From CBDCLY01 sp965218715 (GTDB taxonomy: Bacteria; Bacteroidota; Bacteroidia; Flavobacteriales_E; Vicingaceae): a stretch of 17,638 bases of DNA. The stretch spans positions 1 through 17,638 of the forward strand of contig CBDCLY010000043.1 of the NCBI GenBank assembly GCA_965218715.1, given 5' to 3'. Both the position numbers and the translations under genes were made by a program. Under the pieces are notes generated by a model. That model was not told the DNA's origin. It saw nothing but the letters and a program-made list of their open reading frames with translations, and did no database searches. Below are positions 1-7,090 of the stretch, in pieces; within the stretch, counting starts at the first letter, position 1; each line of letters begins with the position of its first letter.

Positions 1-504
1 TTTTGCTTGCTGCTTGTTCAAAACATCAGCAATTTCAGCTAATTTATTCTTTGGGTAGGCTTCCTCTGGTTTAATTTGGCTAGCATCTGTAAAAGCCAAT
101 TGTGCCGCTTGCAAGTCATTGGAAGTTAAAGCATCATCCCCTTTCTGTATGGCAGCTAGGTAGTTTTGCTCATCTTTAGCAGATTGTGCTAAGAGGCCTT
201 GAATCTCTTTTACCTTGCTTGGTGGGTAGGTTTCTTCAGGTTTGTATCCACCAGCTCTCTTGAATTCTGCCATTGCTGTTGGATAATCCTTTTGACCATA
301 AGCCGCTTCACCTGCTTTTAAGGCTGCATCATACTTGGCATTGGTGGCCCTAATTTTAATCAGCTTGGTTTCTAATTCAGCCAATTGAAAAGAGGGATAG
401 GTCTCAATCGGAATAAGTGCTGCCGCCTTTTTGTATTCTGATTCTGCTAACTCCCACTCTTCTTCTCCAAAGGCTTTATCGGCAATTCGAATGGCCTCAT
501 CATA
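1..504 (-). repeat. 171-bp in-frame tandem repeat encoding 57-residue TPR-like units
   Basis: There are three consecutive units inside the partial gene: residues 185-241 (bases 334-504), 242-298 (163-333) and 299-352 (1-162, cut by the edge). The spacing of the conserved Tyr and of the (E)xYP motif is exactly 57 residues each time. The DNA itself has diverged, so this is an old protein-level repeat rather than a recent duplication. More units may lie outside the window. Confidence 0.7.
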
Positions 505-1056
505 TAACTTCTGATTTTGTTTTAAGGCAATTTCTTCCTTGGCCTTTTGATCTAAGTAATCGTCTTGCAATTTTTGCAATGCAGATTGCATCTCTTTGGT
601 GTATTTCGGATCTGCGCTAAAATCTCCATAGTCTGGATCAAAGACCACCTTGCCAATAGGTTTCTTGAGGATGTCATAATTTAAGCCATCCATCTTTTTA
701 AAGATTTCTACTTCAGCTGGATAATAAATGGCGTCCTTGATGGCTTCTGGTGGCACATTTCTAGTGTCTATGCTCAACTTCTTGGTGATCATGCCATTGC
801 CACTAATGGTAACGGTATAAACTCCATTTGGCTTCATGGGAATATCTGCAGCACCTTTTCCATCAGTGAGGACTTTCTCCACAAATTTTCCATCTCTAAA
901 AACCTGAATTTCTGCTCCGCTTAATTTCTTGCCGTCTTCTTTTACCTTCATCTCCATGATTAGGCTCCAACCTTGAGCATGCAATGCTTGCCCGCCAGTA
1001 AGGAAAAGAAATAGGGCCAAGAGCCCGATATATGCTAGCTTTTTTCTTGTCAACAT
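1..1056 (-). CDS. Exported protein with beta-sandwich and 57-residue TPR-like repeats (C-terminus cut by window edge)
   Basis: The first 352 residues are present and the reading frame is still open at the left edge. The ATG at 1056 is followed by a Sec signal peptide (about residues 1-28: RKK, a hydrophobic core, then ALHAQ). Residues about 30-100 look like a carboxypeptidase-regulatory-like beta-sandwich (KLSGAEIQVFRDGK...). From residue 185 a repeat with a period of exactly 57 residues begins: Tyr185, Tyr242 and Tyr299 open the units, and ETYPSFQ, ETYPPSK and EAYPKNK close each helical part. Each unit reads roughly Y.AA...G..A....DY..A...F..A...KPEE.YP..K..EI, which resembles a TPR pair. 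Such modules usually mediate protein-protein contacts in the Bacteroidota envelope. The partner is unknown, and a C-terminal domain such as OmpA may follow outside the window. It starts 44 bases after the stop of the Dph6-like gene, so read-through from the B12 operon is possible, but nothing in it suggests a B12 role. Confidence 0.8.
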   Translation of the reverse strand, partial: MLTRKKLAYIGLLALFLFLTGGQALHAQGWSLIMEMKVKEDGKKLSGAEIQVFRDGKFVEKVLTDGKGAADIPMKPNGVYTVTISGNGMITKKLSIDTRNVPPEAIKDAIYYPAEVEIFKKMDGLNYDILKKPIGKVVFDPDYGDFSADPKYTKEMQSALQKLQDDYLDQKAKEEIALKQNQKLYDEAIRIADKAFGEEEWELAESEYKKAAALIPIETYPSFQLAELETKLIKIRATNAKYDAALKAGEAAYGQKDYPTAMAEFKRAGGYKPEETYPPSKVKEIQGLLAQSAKDEQNYLAAIQKGDDALTSNDLQAAQLAFTDASQIKPEEAYPKNKLAEIADVLNKQQAK

Positions 1057-1100
1057 TGCCAATAAGCGTCAAATAACAAATATCGCAAATCCCAATCGAT

Positions 1101-1799
1101 TTAGCTATCCTTTTTTAGTAGGATATCCACAAAGCTAAAAGAGCTTTCAATATTGTCGTGAACGTAGGTCTTTTCTAGAGTTTCACCCAAAGCGAAGGAA
1201 ATGGATTGTTCAAAAATTGGGCCTTCAAAACAAAAACTGTGAAATTCTCCATTTTCTCCACAAGGGTCTACTTGTGCAGACAATCCACTAATGAATTCAG
1301 TATCGATGTTTTTACCTAATAATTTTTGATTTACTTTTTTAGAATCAAGGCAACAGCAAACACTCTTAAATCCATTCGATTCAAATGCTTTAACAAGTGC
1401 CAAAGTATTCTCTTTCCACAAAGGAAATATGGCCTTCATGCCTACTTTCTTCAATTGATTTTCACGATAGTTTTTTAAGTCTTCCAGAAAAATATCTCCA
1501 AAGGCAATGTGATTCACGCCCTTTTCCTTCAGCTTTAAAAGCAAAACCTCCATGCTCTTTTCATAATCCTTCATGATGTTTGAAGGAAGAAAAAAGGAAT
1601 GAAGCGGCAAATTCATGGCATCTGCTTGAGCTTGTATTAATTCTTGTCGGATTCCATGCATGCTTAACCTTTCCGTCTCTTCTGAAAAAGTGGACATTAA
1701 TCCCAGCACCTCGTATTTCTTGTTGCAAAGTAAGCGATGCAAGGCCATGCTAGCATCTTTTCCACCACTCCAAGCCATTACCACTTTGATTCTTTCCAT
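1101..1799 (-). CDS. Dph6-like ATP-dependent amide ligase family protein (diphthine-ammonia ligase homologue) in B12 operon
   Basis: This 232-residue cytoplasmic protein belongs to the adenine-nucleotide alpha-hydrolase (PP-loop) family, COG2102 type. The PP-loop SGGKDAS lies at residues 11-17, MHGIR at 47-51, GDI at 101-103, and the family signature DPCGENGEFHSF...GPIF at 178-196. The length fits a single-domain Dph6. In archaea and eukaryotes Dph6 adenylates the carboxylate of diphthine on EF2 and amidates it with ammonia. Bacteria make no diphthamide, so the substrate here must be something else. Its ATG overlaps the TAA of the BtuG-like gene by one base (TAATG), which couples it to the riboswitch-controlled operon. 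A corrinoid-related amidation or adenylation is a reasonable inference but unproven. The family call is firm; the function is not. Confidence 0.85.
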   Translation of the reverse strand: MERIKVVMAWSGGKDASMALHRLLCNKKYEVLGLMSTFSEETERLSMHGIRQELIQAQADAMNLPLHSFFLPSNIMKDYEKSMEVLLLKLKEKGVNHIAFGDIFLEDLKNYRENQLKKVGMKAIFPLWKENTLALVKAFESNGFKSVCCCLDSKKVNQKLLGKNIDTEFISGLSAQVDPCGENGEFHSFCFEGPIFEQSISFALGETLEKTYVHDNIESSFSFVDILLKKDS

Positions 1800-2821
1800 T
1801 ATTTCAAAAAGTGTAGAGATGAAGGAATAATTCCCGCATAGAAATTTGCCAATTCTACTCCTGATGAATTGTATTGATAGACCACTCCCCTTTGCTGATA
1901 ATCAATGGCATCTGTTATGAAGATCTCCCCATTTTGAGGATGGATAGCAAAATTATAAAAGAGTCTTGAGTTGCTTTGAATAAAAGGCTGCTGAGGCAAA
2001 ACACTGTCTTGGATATCCATTTTATAAAGGTCGGAGTTATGGAAATAGATTTCAGTTCTACTCGGATTCATGTCCAAATGACCGATGCTTTTACTCGAAT
2101 CTTGAAGTACCATTCGCTTGGCCAATTTAGTAACTGAATTGATCTTTGCCAGCTCTGGGAAACTTTTTCGAAAACCACCACTACTTGCTACCCAAATGTT
2201 TTGCATGGCATCAACTTCTATGTGTTGTGGCGAATGGCCAAGGTCTATTTTTTTAATGATTTGATCCTGAGTAACATCAATGACCCAAACTTGGTGGCTG
2301 TCGACATGCGCAACATAAGCTTCCTGGTTGACCAAGACCATTTCTTCTGTCCAGCCTTTTGTTGAAATAACTCCAGTTATTTGATAGGTCTGTGGATTAA
2401 TGATCCTAATTTCATCGCTGTACAGGTCTGAAACATAAGCCTTAGTAGCAGAGATGGGTAAAATATACCGCGGAGAATTGAGGCCGGTAATTTGTCCGAG
2501 TGTTTTAAATGTCTGACGATCTATGACTTCGATCTTGTTGGAATTATTGACAACAATAAATAGCCGATGATCGATTGCTACCAAAGATTGAGCAACATCA
2601 CCTAGGGGCCGACTTTGATTGTTGTCAAAAAACACATTTTGAAATGCAGTAGCACTTCCACTATTATAGGCAGTAACTGTTGCATTTCCTTGTCGAAAAT
2701 TCCCTTCATTCAAAACAATAAGGTCGATAGAATTGGAATCCAATCCGCAGGAATCACAATCTTCTTTTTCACAGGAGGAAAAGAGTGATATTAGCAAGAT
2801 AAAAATCAAAATTCTATTCAT
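1799..2821 (-). CDS. btuG: BtuG-like surface beta-propeller lipoprotein, predicted corrinoid binding
   Basis: This 340-residue protein has a lipoprotein signal peptide with the lipobox LFSSC; Cys17 would be the lipidated residue. The residues after the Cys are E-K-E-D. K followed by two acidic residues matches the lipoprotein export signal that sends Bacteroidota lipoproteins to the cell surface. The rest has the repeating beta-blade pattern of a YncE/DUF5074-type seven-bladed propeller, with blades such as KIEVIDRQTFKTLGQI and EIRIINPQTYQITGVI. The mature start, IDLIVLNEGNF, resembles the Bacteroides BtuG family, whose members bind B12 tightly on the surface and cap BtuB. Its start overlaps the end of the TonB receptor gene by 8 bases, and it lies in the cobalamin-riboswitch operon. 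A second CxxC (Cys22, Cys25) follows the lipidated Cys. The family assignment rests on pattern and context; B12 binding is inferred. Confidence 0.78.
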   Translation of the reverse strand: MNRILIFILLISLFSSCEKEDCDSCGLDSNSIDLIVLNEGNFRQGNATVTAYNSGSATAFQNVFFDNNQSRPLGDVAQSLVAIDHRLFIVVNNSNKIEVIDRQTFKTLGQITGLNSPRYILPISATKAYVSDLYSDEIRIINPQTYQITGVISTKGWTEEMVLVNQEAYVAHVDSHQVWVIDVTQDQIIKKIDLGHSPQHIEVDAMQNIWVASSGGFRKSFPELAKINSVTKLAKRMVLQDSSKSIGHLDMNPSRTEIYFHNSDLYKMDIQDSVLPQQPFIQSNSRLFYNFAIHPQNGEIFITDAIDYQQRGVVYQYNSSGVELANFYAGIIPSSLHFLK

Positions 2822-4709
2822 AATTCAAATAGTATTTTAATGAAAAGGCAAAATTTCTCCCTGGCATTGGTCTCCAAGCAATGGCCTGATATTCAGCATC
2901 CAATGCATTATTTATTCCAAAAGAGGCAGATAAACTTTGCTTTCCAAAGTTCCAAGTTTTTCCAAGTTCAAGATCTAATAATTGGTAATGAGGAAGCCAA
3001 TCAGCATTATCGCTACTTAAATATCGTTCGCTTATCAATTGCCATTGGACAAGGCAATTCCAGTTTCTTCTTTTGGCCTTTGCACTAAGGTTGGTCTGAT
3101 GTTTTGGGATGTAAATGAGTTGCTTTCCCTCAGATTGATCAAATTCATGCCTTTTTCCAATTCCTTCAGATTGGGTATATGTATAATTGAAAAGCAATTT
3201 AACTTCTGTGCTTTTGATTGTTTTTACAACTTCCTCTTTTACTTCTATTCCCTCTGCCAAAACAGCATCTAGATTAATGGCTTCCCAATATCCAAAGACT
3301 GTTGGTCGCCACTGAATGTAGTTTTCTATTTGATGACTAAACAGCTGCCAACTTCTATTCCATTGAATATTTCTTTTATCATTGATCAATTCCTTGTTCC
3401 ACGACAAACTATATTGAAAAGATTGCTCCGCCATTAAGTTAGGATTCCCTCCAGGATTCCAGTACAAATCGTTTAGACTGGGATGCTTAACATTTTTTAA
3501 AGCAGAAACATTGAATTCACTGTTGGCCCATTTGCTAGGCTTGAAATTGATTCCAGATCCAGGCATTAGGTAATTGGCTTCATCCAAAACATTCTCATGG
3601 TTCAAGAATACATCCCAAATGATTTGTTTTCCAATTTTCTTATGAACTTTTAAATGACTTGCAATTCGATCTTGAATGAGCTCATTTGAATAGGCCATCT
3701 GATTGGCAGTAGCATGAGAATAATTTAGTCGAATCTGATACCTAAACCCCTTGCTCCAACTTCTTTGGTAGAACAATAAAGTTTGTAAAGTATTGGCATT
3801 TGATTTCGAATGGATATCGGCTATTTCATTGTAATAATCCAAATCATCAATGGAGTAAGAATTTGCCCAGGAAAATTGATATTTTTCTTTTATTTTTTCA
3901 TACTCAAAATATACCCTAATACTCTCATCCTCTTGACTCTCCAATACATTATTTACAGTAAATATTGAAGGCAAGTTTCTTAAAGTATTTAAGTACCAAA
4001 CCTCTGCTTTTAATTGTTGATTATCATCAATTTGGAAGTTTAACTTTTGATCAAAACCCCATTGATTTAGAGCGGCATTTTTCAACCGAGTTTCGGGAAA
4101 ACCAAGCTGAGCAATGTCGCGATACTTGAAATTGTTCAAGGCACTTAGGCGCAAAAATTTTCCCTGCCATCTCCATCTTTTGAAATGAGATTTCCAGGCC
4201 AACCGAGTATCGAAACTTTGAAAAGAAGCGATGCTTTGCCGTACGGAAATGCTTTTCTCTTTTTTCAGCTTGCTTTTCATGTTAAGAGCACCACCAAGGG
4301 CACCGTTCGAAAGTTCATTGGCTGCTTCTCCTGTAAGCACTTGAATCTCATCCACAAAAAAGCTTGGAATCAAGGCCAAATCTACCACTCCATTCATGCT
4401 AGAATTGACTGAAAGATTATTCCATAAAACTTGAGTATGAGCGGCTCCTGTACCTCGAAAAGAAGCAGTTGATAAACTGCCAATACCATAAGATTTAATG
4501 AACACAGGGCTGTGCCTTTGCAACAATTCCCCTGCATTTTTATAGGAATTAGATTGAATGAGCTCTTCTGAAATGGGATCTTCTCCTATTTTCCTTTCCG
4601 TGGGAGCTTTGATGGTAACCTCGCCTAATTTAACAGTATCTAAAAATTGCTCCTGTGCGTTTAACAAGCCATTGAATGAGAGTAAAAACACAAAAGTTAT
4701 TCGCCTCAT
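2814..4709 (-). CDS. btuB: BtuB-like TonB-dependent outer-membrane receptor, predicted corrinoid transporter
   Basis: This 631-residue protein has a signal peptide (about 1-18, ending GLLNAQ), a probable TonB-box/plug start (DTVKLGEVTIKA), a plug domain to about residue 150 (SFRGTGAAHTQVLWNN, GVVDLALIP, VDEIQVLTGEAAN, NGALGGALNM), and then a long run of alternating amphipathic strands ending FAFSLKYYLNYE that forms the barrel. It lacks the N-terminal carboxypeptidase-regulatory domain of SusC-type receptors and has the size of BtuB/FepA-type receptors. It imports its ligand across the outer membrane using TonB-ExbBD energy. The ligand is inferred to be cobalamin or a related corrinoid, from the upstream cobalamin riboswitch and the adjacent BtuG-like lipoprotein. 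Its ATG overlaps the TGA of the preceding gene (ATGA), and its end overlaps the lipoprotein start by 8 bases, so the genes are translationally coupled. Confidence 0.85.
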   Translation of the reverse strand: MRRITFVFLLSFNGLLNAQEQFLDTVKLGEVTIKAPTERKIGEDPISEELIQSNSYKNAGELLQRHSPVFIKSYGIGSLSTASFRGTGAAHTQVLWNNLSVNSSMNGVVDLALIPSFFVDEIQVLTGEAANELSNGALGGALNMKSKLKKEKSISVRQSIASFQSFDTRLAWKSHFKRWRWQGKFLRLSALNNFKYRDIAQLGFPETRLKNAALNQWGFDQKLNFQIDDNQQLKAEVWYLNTLRNLPSIFTVNNVLESQEDESIRVYFEYEKIKEKYQFSWANSYSIDDLDYYNEIADIHSKSNANTLQTLLFYQRSWSKGFRYQIRLNYSHATANQMAYSNELIQDRIASHLKVHKKIGKQIIWDVFLNHENVLDEANYLMPGSGINFKPSKWANSEFNVSALKNVKHPSLNDLYWNPGGNPNLMAEQSFQYSLSWNKELINDKRNIQWNRSWQLFSHQIENYIQWRPTVFGYWEAINLDAVLAEGIEVKEEVVKTIKSTEVKLLFNYTYTQSEGIGKRHEFDQSEGKQLIYIPKHQTNLSAKAKRRNWNCLVQWQLISERYLSSDNADWLPHYQLLDLELGKTWNFGKQSLSASFGINNALDAEYQAIAWRPMPGRNFAFSLKYYLNYE

Positions 4710-5674
4710 TGCACCATGAATCGATGATGTGAAACAAATCCGCTTGAAGAAACACTTAAGACATACATGCCAGATTTGAGTCTAGATGTATTGATTTCAC
4801 CATTGTGGATAATCCCTTTCTGAATGACTCGACCTTTAAGATCAATAATGGCATATTCACTAGCATCAATATTCTTAATGTTCAACTTCTCTCTGCAAGG
4901 ATTTGGGTAGACATCATGCCTAACGGTTGAGTTTTCTTCTAAGCCTGTTCCTACAATATGTATTGCTGCAACAGCATCTAAATCGAATCCACCTGAAGGA
5001 AAAGGAGTTGGAAATGGGTCATTGATTTTATTTCCATGGCTATCTCGGCTTGCAATGGAATCATTTAAACTGCCGATTACATCTTCTATCTTAACGAATC
5101 GAATAGAATTGATGTCTAAACCTGGTTCAGACATGAGCTCTTGCAAATCAAAAGGCACACCGTATCCTGCTTGAAACTTCCCGGCAAGATTGTGAATCAT
5201 TGTGGTATTGAGGCTATCAAAACTGCTTACCTGCTGATTTGTATCACTTAAGGAATGGGAAGGAAACCGGAAATAATTTTGACCATCGCTACTAACGCTT
5301 ACAAAGGCCAATTCAAGGAAATGACCATCAAATCCATTTTCAAAAACGGCAAAATCTGGCCCTGGACCATTAACTATTTTTCCTTCGAAGCGAAGTGTTG
5401 CAGATCCTCCATCCCCTAAGCTCACAACCCCATTGCTTTGCGCAGGACCGATTGCATTGCTACTATCACCCACACTGGCTCTGCCTAAACTTGTATCTAA
5501 GGCATTTTGATAACCTCGGCTGATCTGACAAGAATTTGCCCATGCCTTAATTATGCTAGAATCTTTATTTACAGCAATGCATCCACTTTCACCAACGGCC
5601 GGAGAATAGGGCCCCTGAGCAAACGAATTTGCTGCAAATAATAGAACACAGATAAGGACCTGGCACCTTGACAT
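4706..5674 (-). CDS. T9SS-sorted cell-surface beta-sandwich protein in B12 operon, predicted corrinoid-capture component
   Basis: This 322-residue protein has a signal peptide ending NSFAQ at residue 20 and a C-terminal T9SS type A sorting domain from about residue 252 (VYPNPCREKLNI, YAIIDLKGRVI, LKSGMYVLSVSS, RFMVQ). The central domain (21-240) has conserved-looking blocks: VSLGDGGSATLRF (84-96), GPGPDFAVFENGF (103-115), ELAFVSVSSDG (121-131) and GGFDLDAVAAIHI (228-240). I know this pattern only from proteins annotated as generic cell surface protein. Its aspartates could bind calcium. Two cysteines (32 and 49) could form a disulfide after export. It should leave the cell through the T9SS and be attached to the surface. 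Its ATG overlaps the preceding TAA by one base. A role in corrinoid capture is inferred from the operon; the biochemical function is unknown. Confidence 0.8.
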   Translation of the reverse strand: MSRCQVLICVLLFAANSFAQGPYSPAVGESGCIAVNKDSSIIKAWANSCQISRGYQNALDTSLGRASVGDSSNAIGPAQSNGVVSLGDGGSATLRFEGKIVNGPGPDFAVFENGFDGHFLELAFVSVSSDGQNYFRFPSHSLSDTNQQVSSFDSLNTTMIHNLAGKFQAGYGVPFDLQELMSEPGLDINSIRFVKIEDVIGSLNDSIASRDSHGNKINDPFPTPFPSGGFDLDAVAAIHIVGTGLEENSTVRHDVYPNPCREKLNIKNIDASEYAIIDLKGRVIQKGIIHNGEINTSRLKSGMYVLSVSSSGFVSHHRFMVQ

Positions 5675-6933
5675 TATTCGATGACAATTTTGCTATTAAA
5701 AACGGCATTTTTAGACCTAAGGCTTAGTAAATAAATGCCCGGATTAAGATTGGAAACATTGATGGTTTTGAATTGATTATTCCATTTTTCGAGAACTAAC
5801 TTTCCAGACAAATCAAAGATTTGAATGTCACTAGTTAATTCCTGTCCATCTAGCGGTTCAATGTTGATGAAATCTCTTGCTGGAATGGGATAGATTAGAT
5901 ATGCCTCCTCATTTTGAGCAATTTCAAATATGCTTGTCGCATTGCCATAATAGCTTCTAATCACCTCTGGTGAAAATCCTACAGGAAGGCTTTTTATTTT
6001 TGTCCCATTCCTTTGGTATACACCACCCAATTGATAGCTAAAGAAATTGGTCTGAGTAATGCTAAATTGATGGTTGATGGTATCATATGCAAAACCAGTA
6101 ATTACTGTATCGATGATATTGGTGTCTAAGACTTGAAGTAGGTTTAAATCTATGGCTCCAATTCCATCATCCATTCTTGTAAATAGTGTATCTCTAAACC
6201 TTGAATAATGTGATCTTCCTCCTACTTTAAGGTCAGACGATAGACTTGTTGTAGTTGCCGATTGTGGACTCGTATAAGAAAAGCTTGCAATGGTATTGCT
6301 TGTAGAATTGAGTGAAATAAAAGTTTGTCCGTCTACATCTAACAATTCCCCTAAGTCGCCATCATAGGCATTAACTCTAAGCGTATCAACCACCGCTCTA
6401 TTAGCAACATCTATTTTCAGAATCCAGCCTAATGAATCGGAAAAACCACTGCTTTGTATGTTTTGATTAACATAAGCAAAAGCCCCTTGCACCAAAATAG
6501 ATTTTGCAGCTAAAGAAACTGCTGAAACTGAATCCAATAAATTCAAATTTGTTTTATCAAAGATGTATAGGTTATCGCTAGATTTTCCATAGAAATTGCC
6601 AACTAGAAGTTCATTATTATGAATGGCCATAGATTTGGTACTTACACCTGGAAATGCTGCAGCGGCAAGCCTTCCACTTGTTTTCATATCGTATTTAACG
6701 ATAGAATCTTGCGCAGCAACAAAAACGAAATCTCCTTCAATGATAAGTTCTTGAACCGAAGAAGTGTGAATGGTATCGATAACAGAGTAACTGTTACTTA
6801 AAGGATCGTGAACCATTACATTCACATTTTCACTGGAGTTGCCAAACTGACCTCCATTTACAACAATTGTTTTTTGGGCCATTAAGCCCGCGCTAAAAAT
6901 GATAGAAGCGCAAATAAATACTTTTTTAAGCAT
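5674..6933 (-). CDS. T9SS-sorted beta-propeller surface protein, first gene of the cobalamin-riboswitch operon
   Basis: I chose the ATG at 6933 (419 residues) because it gives a clean signal peptide, MLKKVFICAS...GLMAQ. The longer frame to 6981 would need a TTG start and puts 16 residues ahead of it. Residues 21-335 form a YncE-like propeller with repeated blades (VQELIIEGDFVFVAAQDSIVKYD, NLYIFDKTNLNLLDSV, GWILKIDVANRAVVDTL). Residues 345-419 are a T9SS type A sorting domain (LIYPIPARDFINIEP, DIQIFDLSGKLVLEK, LNPGIYLLSLRS, KIVIE). It is therefore a surface or secreted propeller, anchored differently from the BtuG-like lipoprotein of the same operon. It is the gene closest to the riboswitch and is joined to the next gene by TAATG. 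I infer that it binds corrinoid or assists the receptor. It could instead bind another operon product. Confidence 0.8.
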   Translation of the reverse strand: MLKKVFICASIIFSAGLMAQKTIVVNGGQFGNSSENVNVMVHDPLSNSYSVIDTIHTSSVQELIIEGDFVFVAAQDSIVKYDMKTSGRLAAAAFPGVSTKSMAIHNNELLVGNFYGKSSDNLYIFDKTNLNLLDSVSAVSLAAKSILVQGAFAYVNQNIQSSGFSDSLGWILKIDVANRAVVDTLRVNAYDGDLGELLDVDGQTFISLNSTSNTIASFSYTSPQSATTTSLSSDLKVGGRSHYSRFRDTLFTRMDDGIGAIDLNLLQVLDTNIIDTVITGFAYDTINHQFSITQTNFFSYQLGGVYQRNGTKIKSLPVGFSPEVIRSYYGNATSIFEIAQNEEAYLIYPIPARDFINIEPLDGQELTSDIQIFDLSGKLVLEKWNNQFKTINVSNLNPGIYLLSLRSKNAVFNSKIVIE

Positions 6934-6981
6934 AGAAATAAATTGCGCAATAAACGTTGAAGCCAAAAAGGCAAATTCCAA

Positions 6982-7018
6982 GGTTTAATTGCATTGTTAA
7001 ACAATAATTAATTAAACC
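6982..7018 (-). repeat. AT-rich inverted repeat in the leader, between riboswitch and first gene
   Basis: On the transcribed strand, GGTTTAATT (7018-7010) pairs perfectly with AATTAAACC (6990-6982). A smaller nested palindrome, ATTGTT-T-AACAAT, sits inside. The hairpin ends 48 bases before the ATG at 6933. It lacks a T tract directly after it (a TTTTT comes about 10-15 bases later), so it is not a textbook intrinsic terminator. It could be part of the expression platform or an mRNA-stability element. Confidence 0.5.
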
Positions 7019-7062
7019 GGGAAACAAGGAGAAGTCACGTTTTAATGGAGAGCTAACACCTT

Positions 7063-7079
7063 ACTTTTATCCCGAAAGC
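7063..7079 (-). promoter_or_regulatory. Small hairpin after the aptamer, candidate L13 kissing-loop partner
   Basis: On the transcribed strand a short stem, CTTT (7078-7075) with AAAG (7067-7064), presents a loop containing CGGG (7074-7071). This CGGG is complementary to CCCG at 7190-7187 inside the aptamer's conserved core. In cobalamin riboswitches a loop just downstream of the aptamer docks on L5 when ligand is bound, and this hairpin lies in the right place, 12 bases after the end of the aptamer. Hairpin and complementarity are seen; the L5-L13 role is inferred. Confidence 0.5.
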
Positions 7080-7090
7080 ATATTCATTAA

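Noticed and set aside
1057..1100. Separate promoter for the TPR-like gene (GATATTTG and TTATTTG stretches on the minus strand)
   Set aside because: The motifs deviate from TAnnTTTG and no -33 element lies at the right distance. Read-through from the B12 operon cannot be excluded.
1101..1799. Diphthamide biosynthesis as the function of the Dph6-like protein
   Set aside because: Bacterial EF-G has no diphthamide and no other dph genes are present; the B12 operon context points elsewhere.
2840..4412. Plus-strand open frames of 75-82 residues opposite the receptor gene
   Set aside because: They lie entirely within the well-supported minus-strand receptor gene, show no protein family pattern and are shadows of it.
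6933..6981. Longer N-termini for four minus-strand genes (starts at 6981, 15732, 16420, 16890)
   Set aside because: Each upstream start is a TTG. The first ATG in frame gives a clean signal peptide (6933, 15702), a one-base stop/start overlap (16402) or the usual family start (16884).
6982..7018. Inverted repeat as a classical intrinsic terminator for riboswitch control
   Set aside because: The stem is AT-rich and no T tract follows it directly; the nearest TTTTT is separated by over ten bases. I keep it only as a structural repeat.
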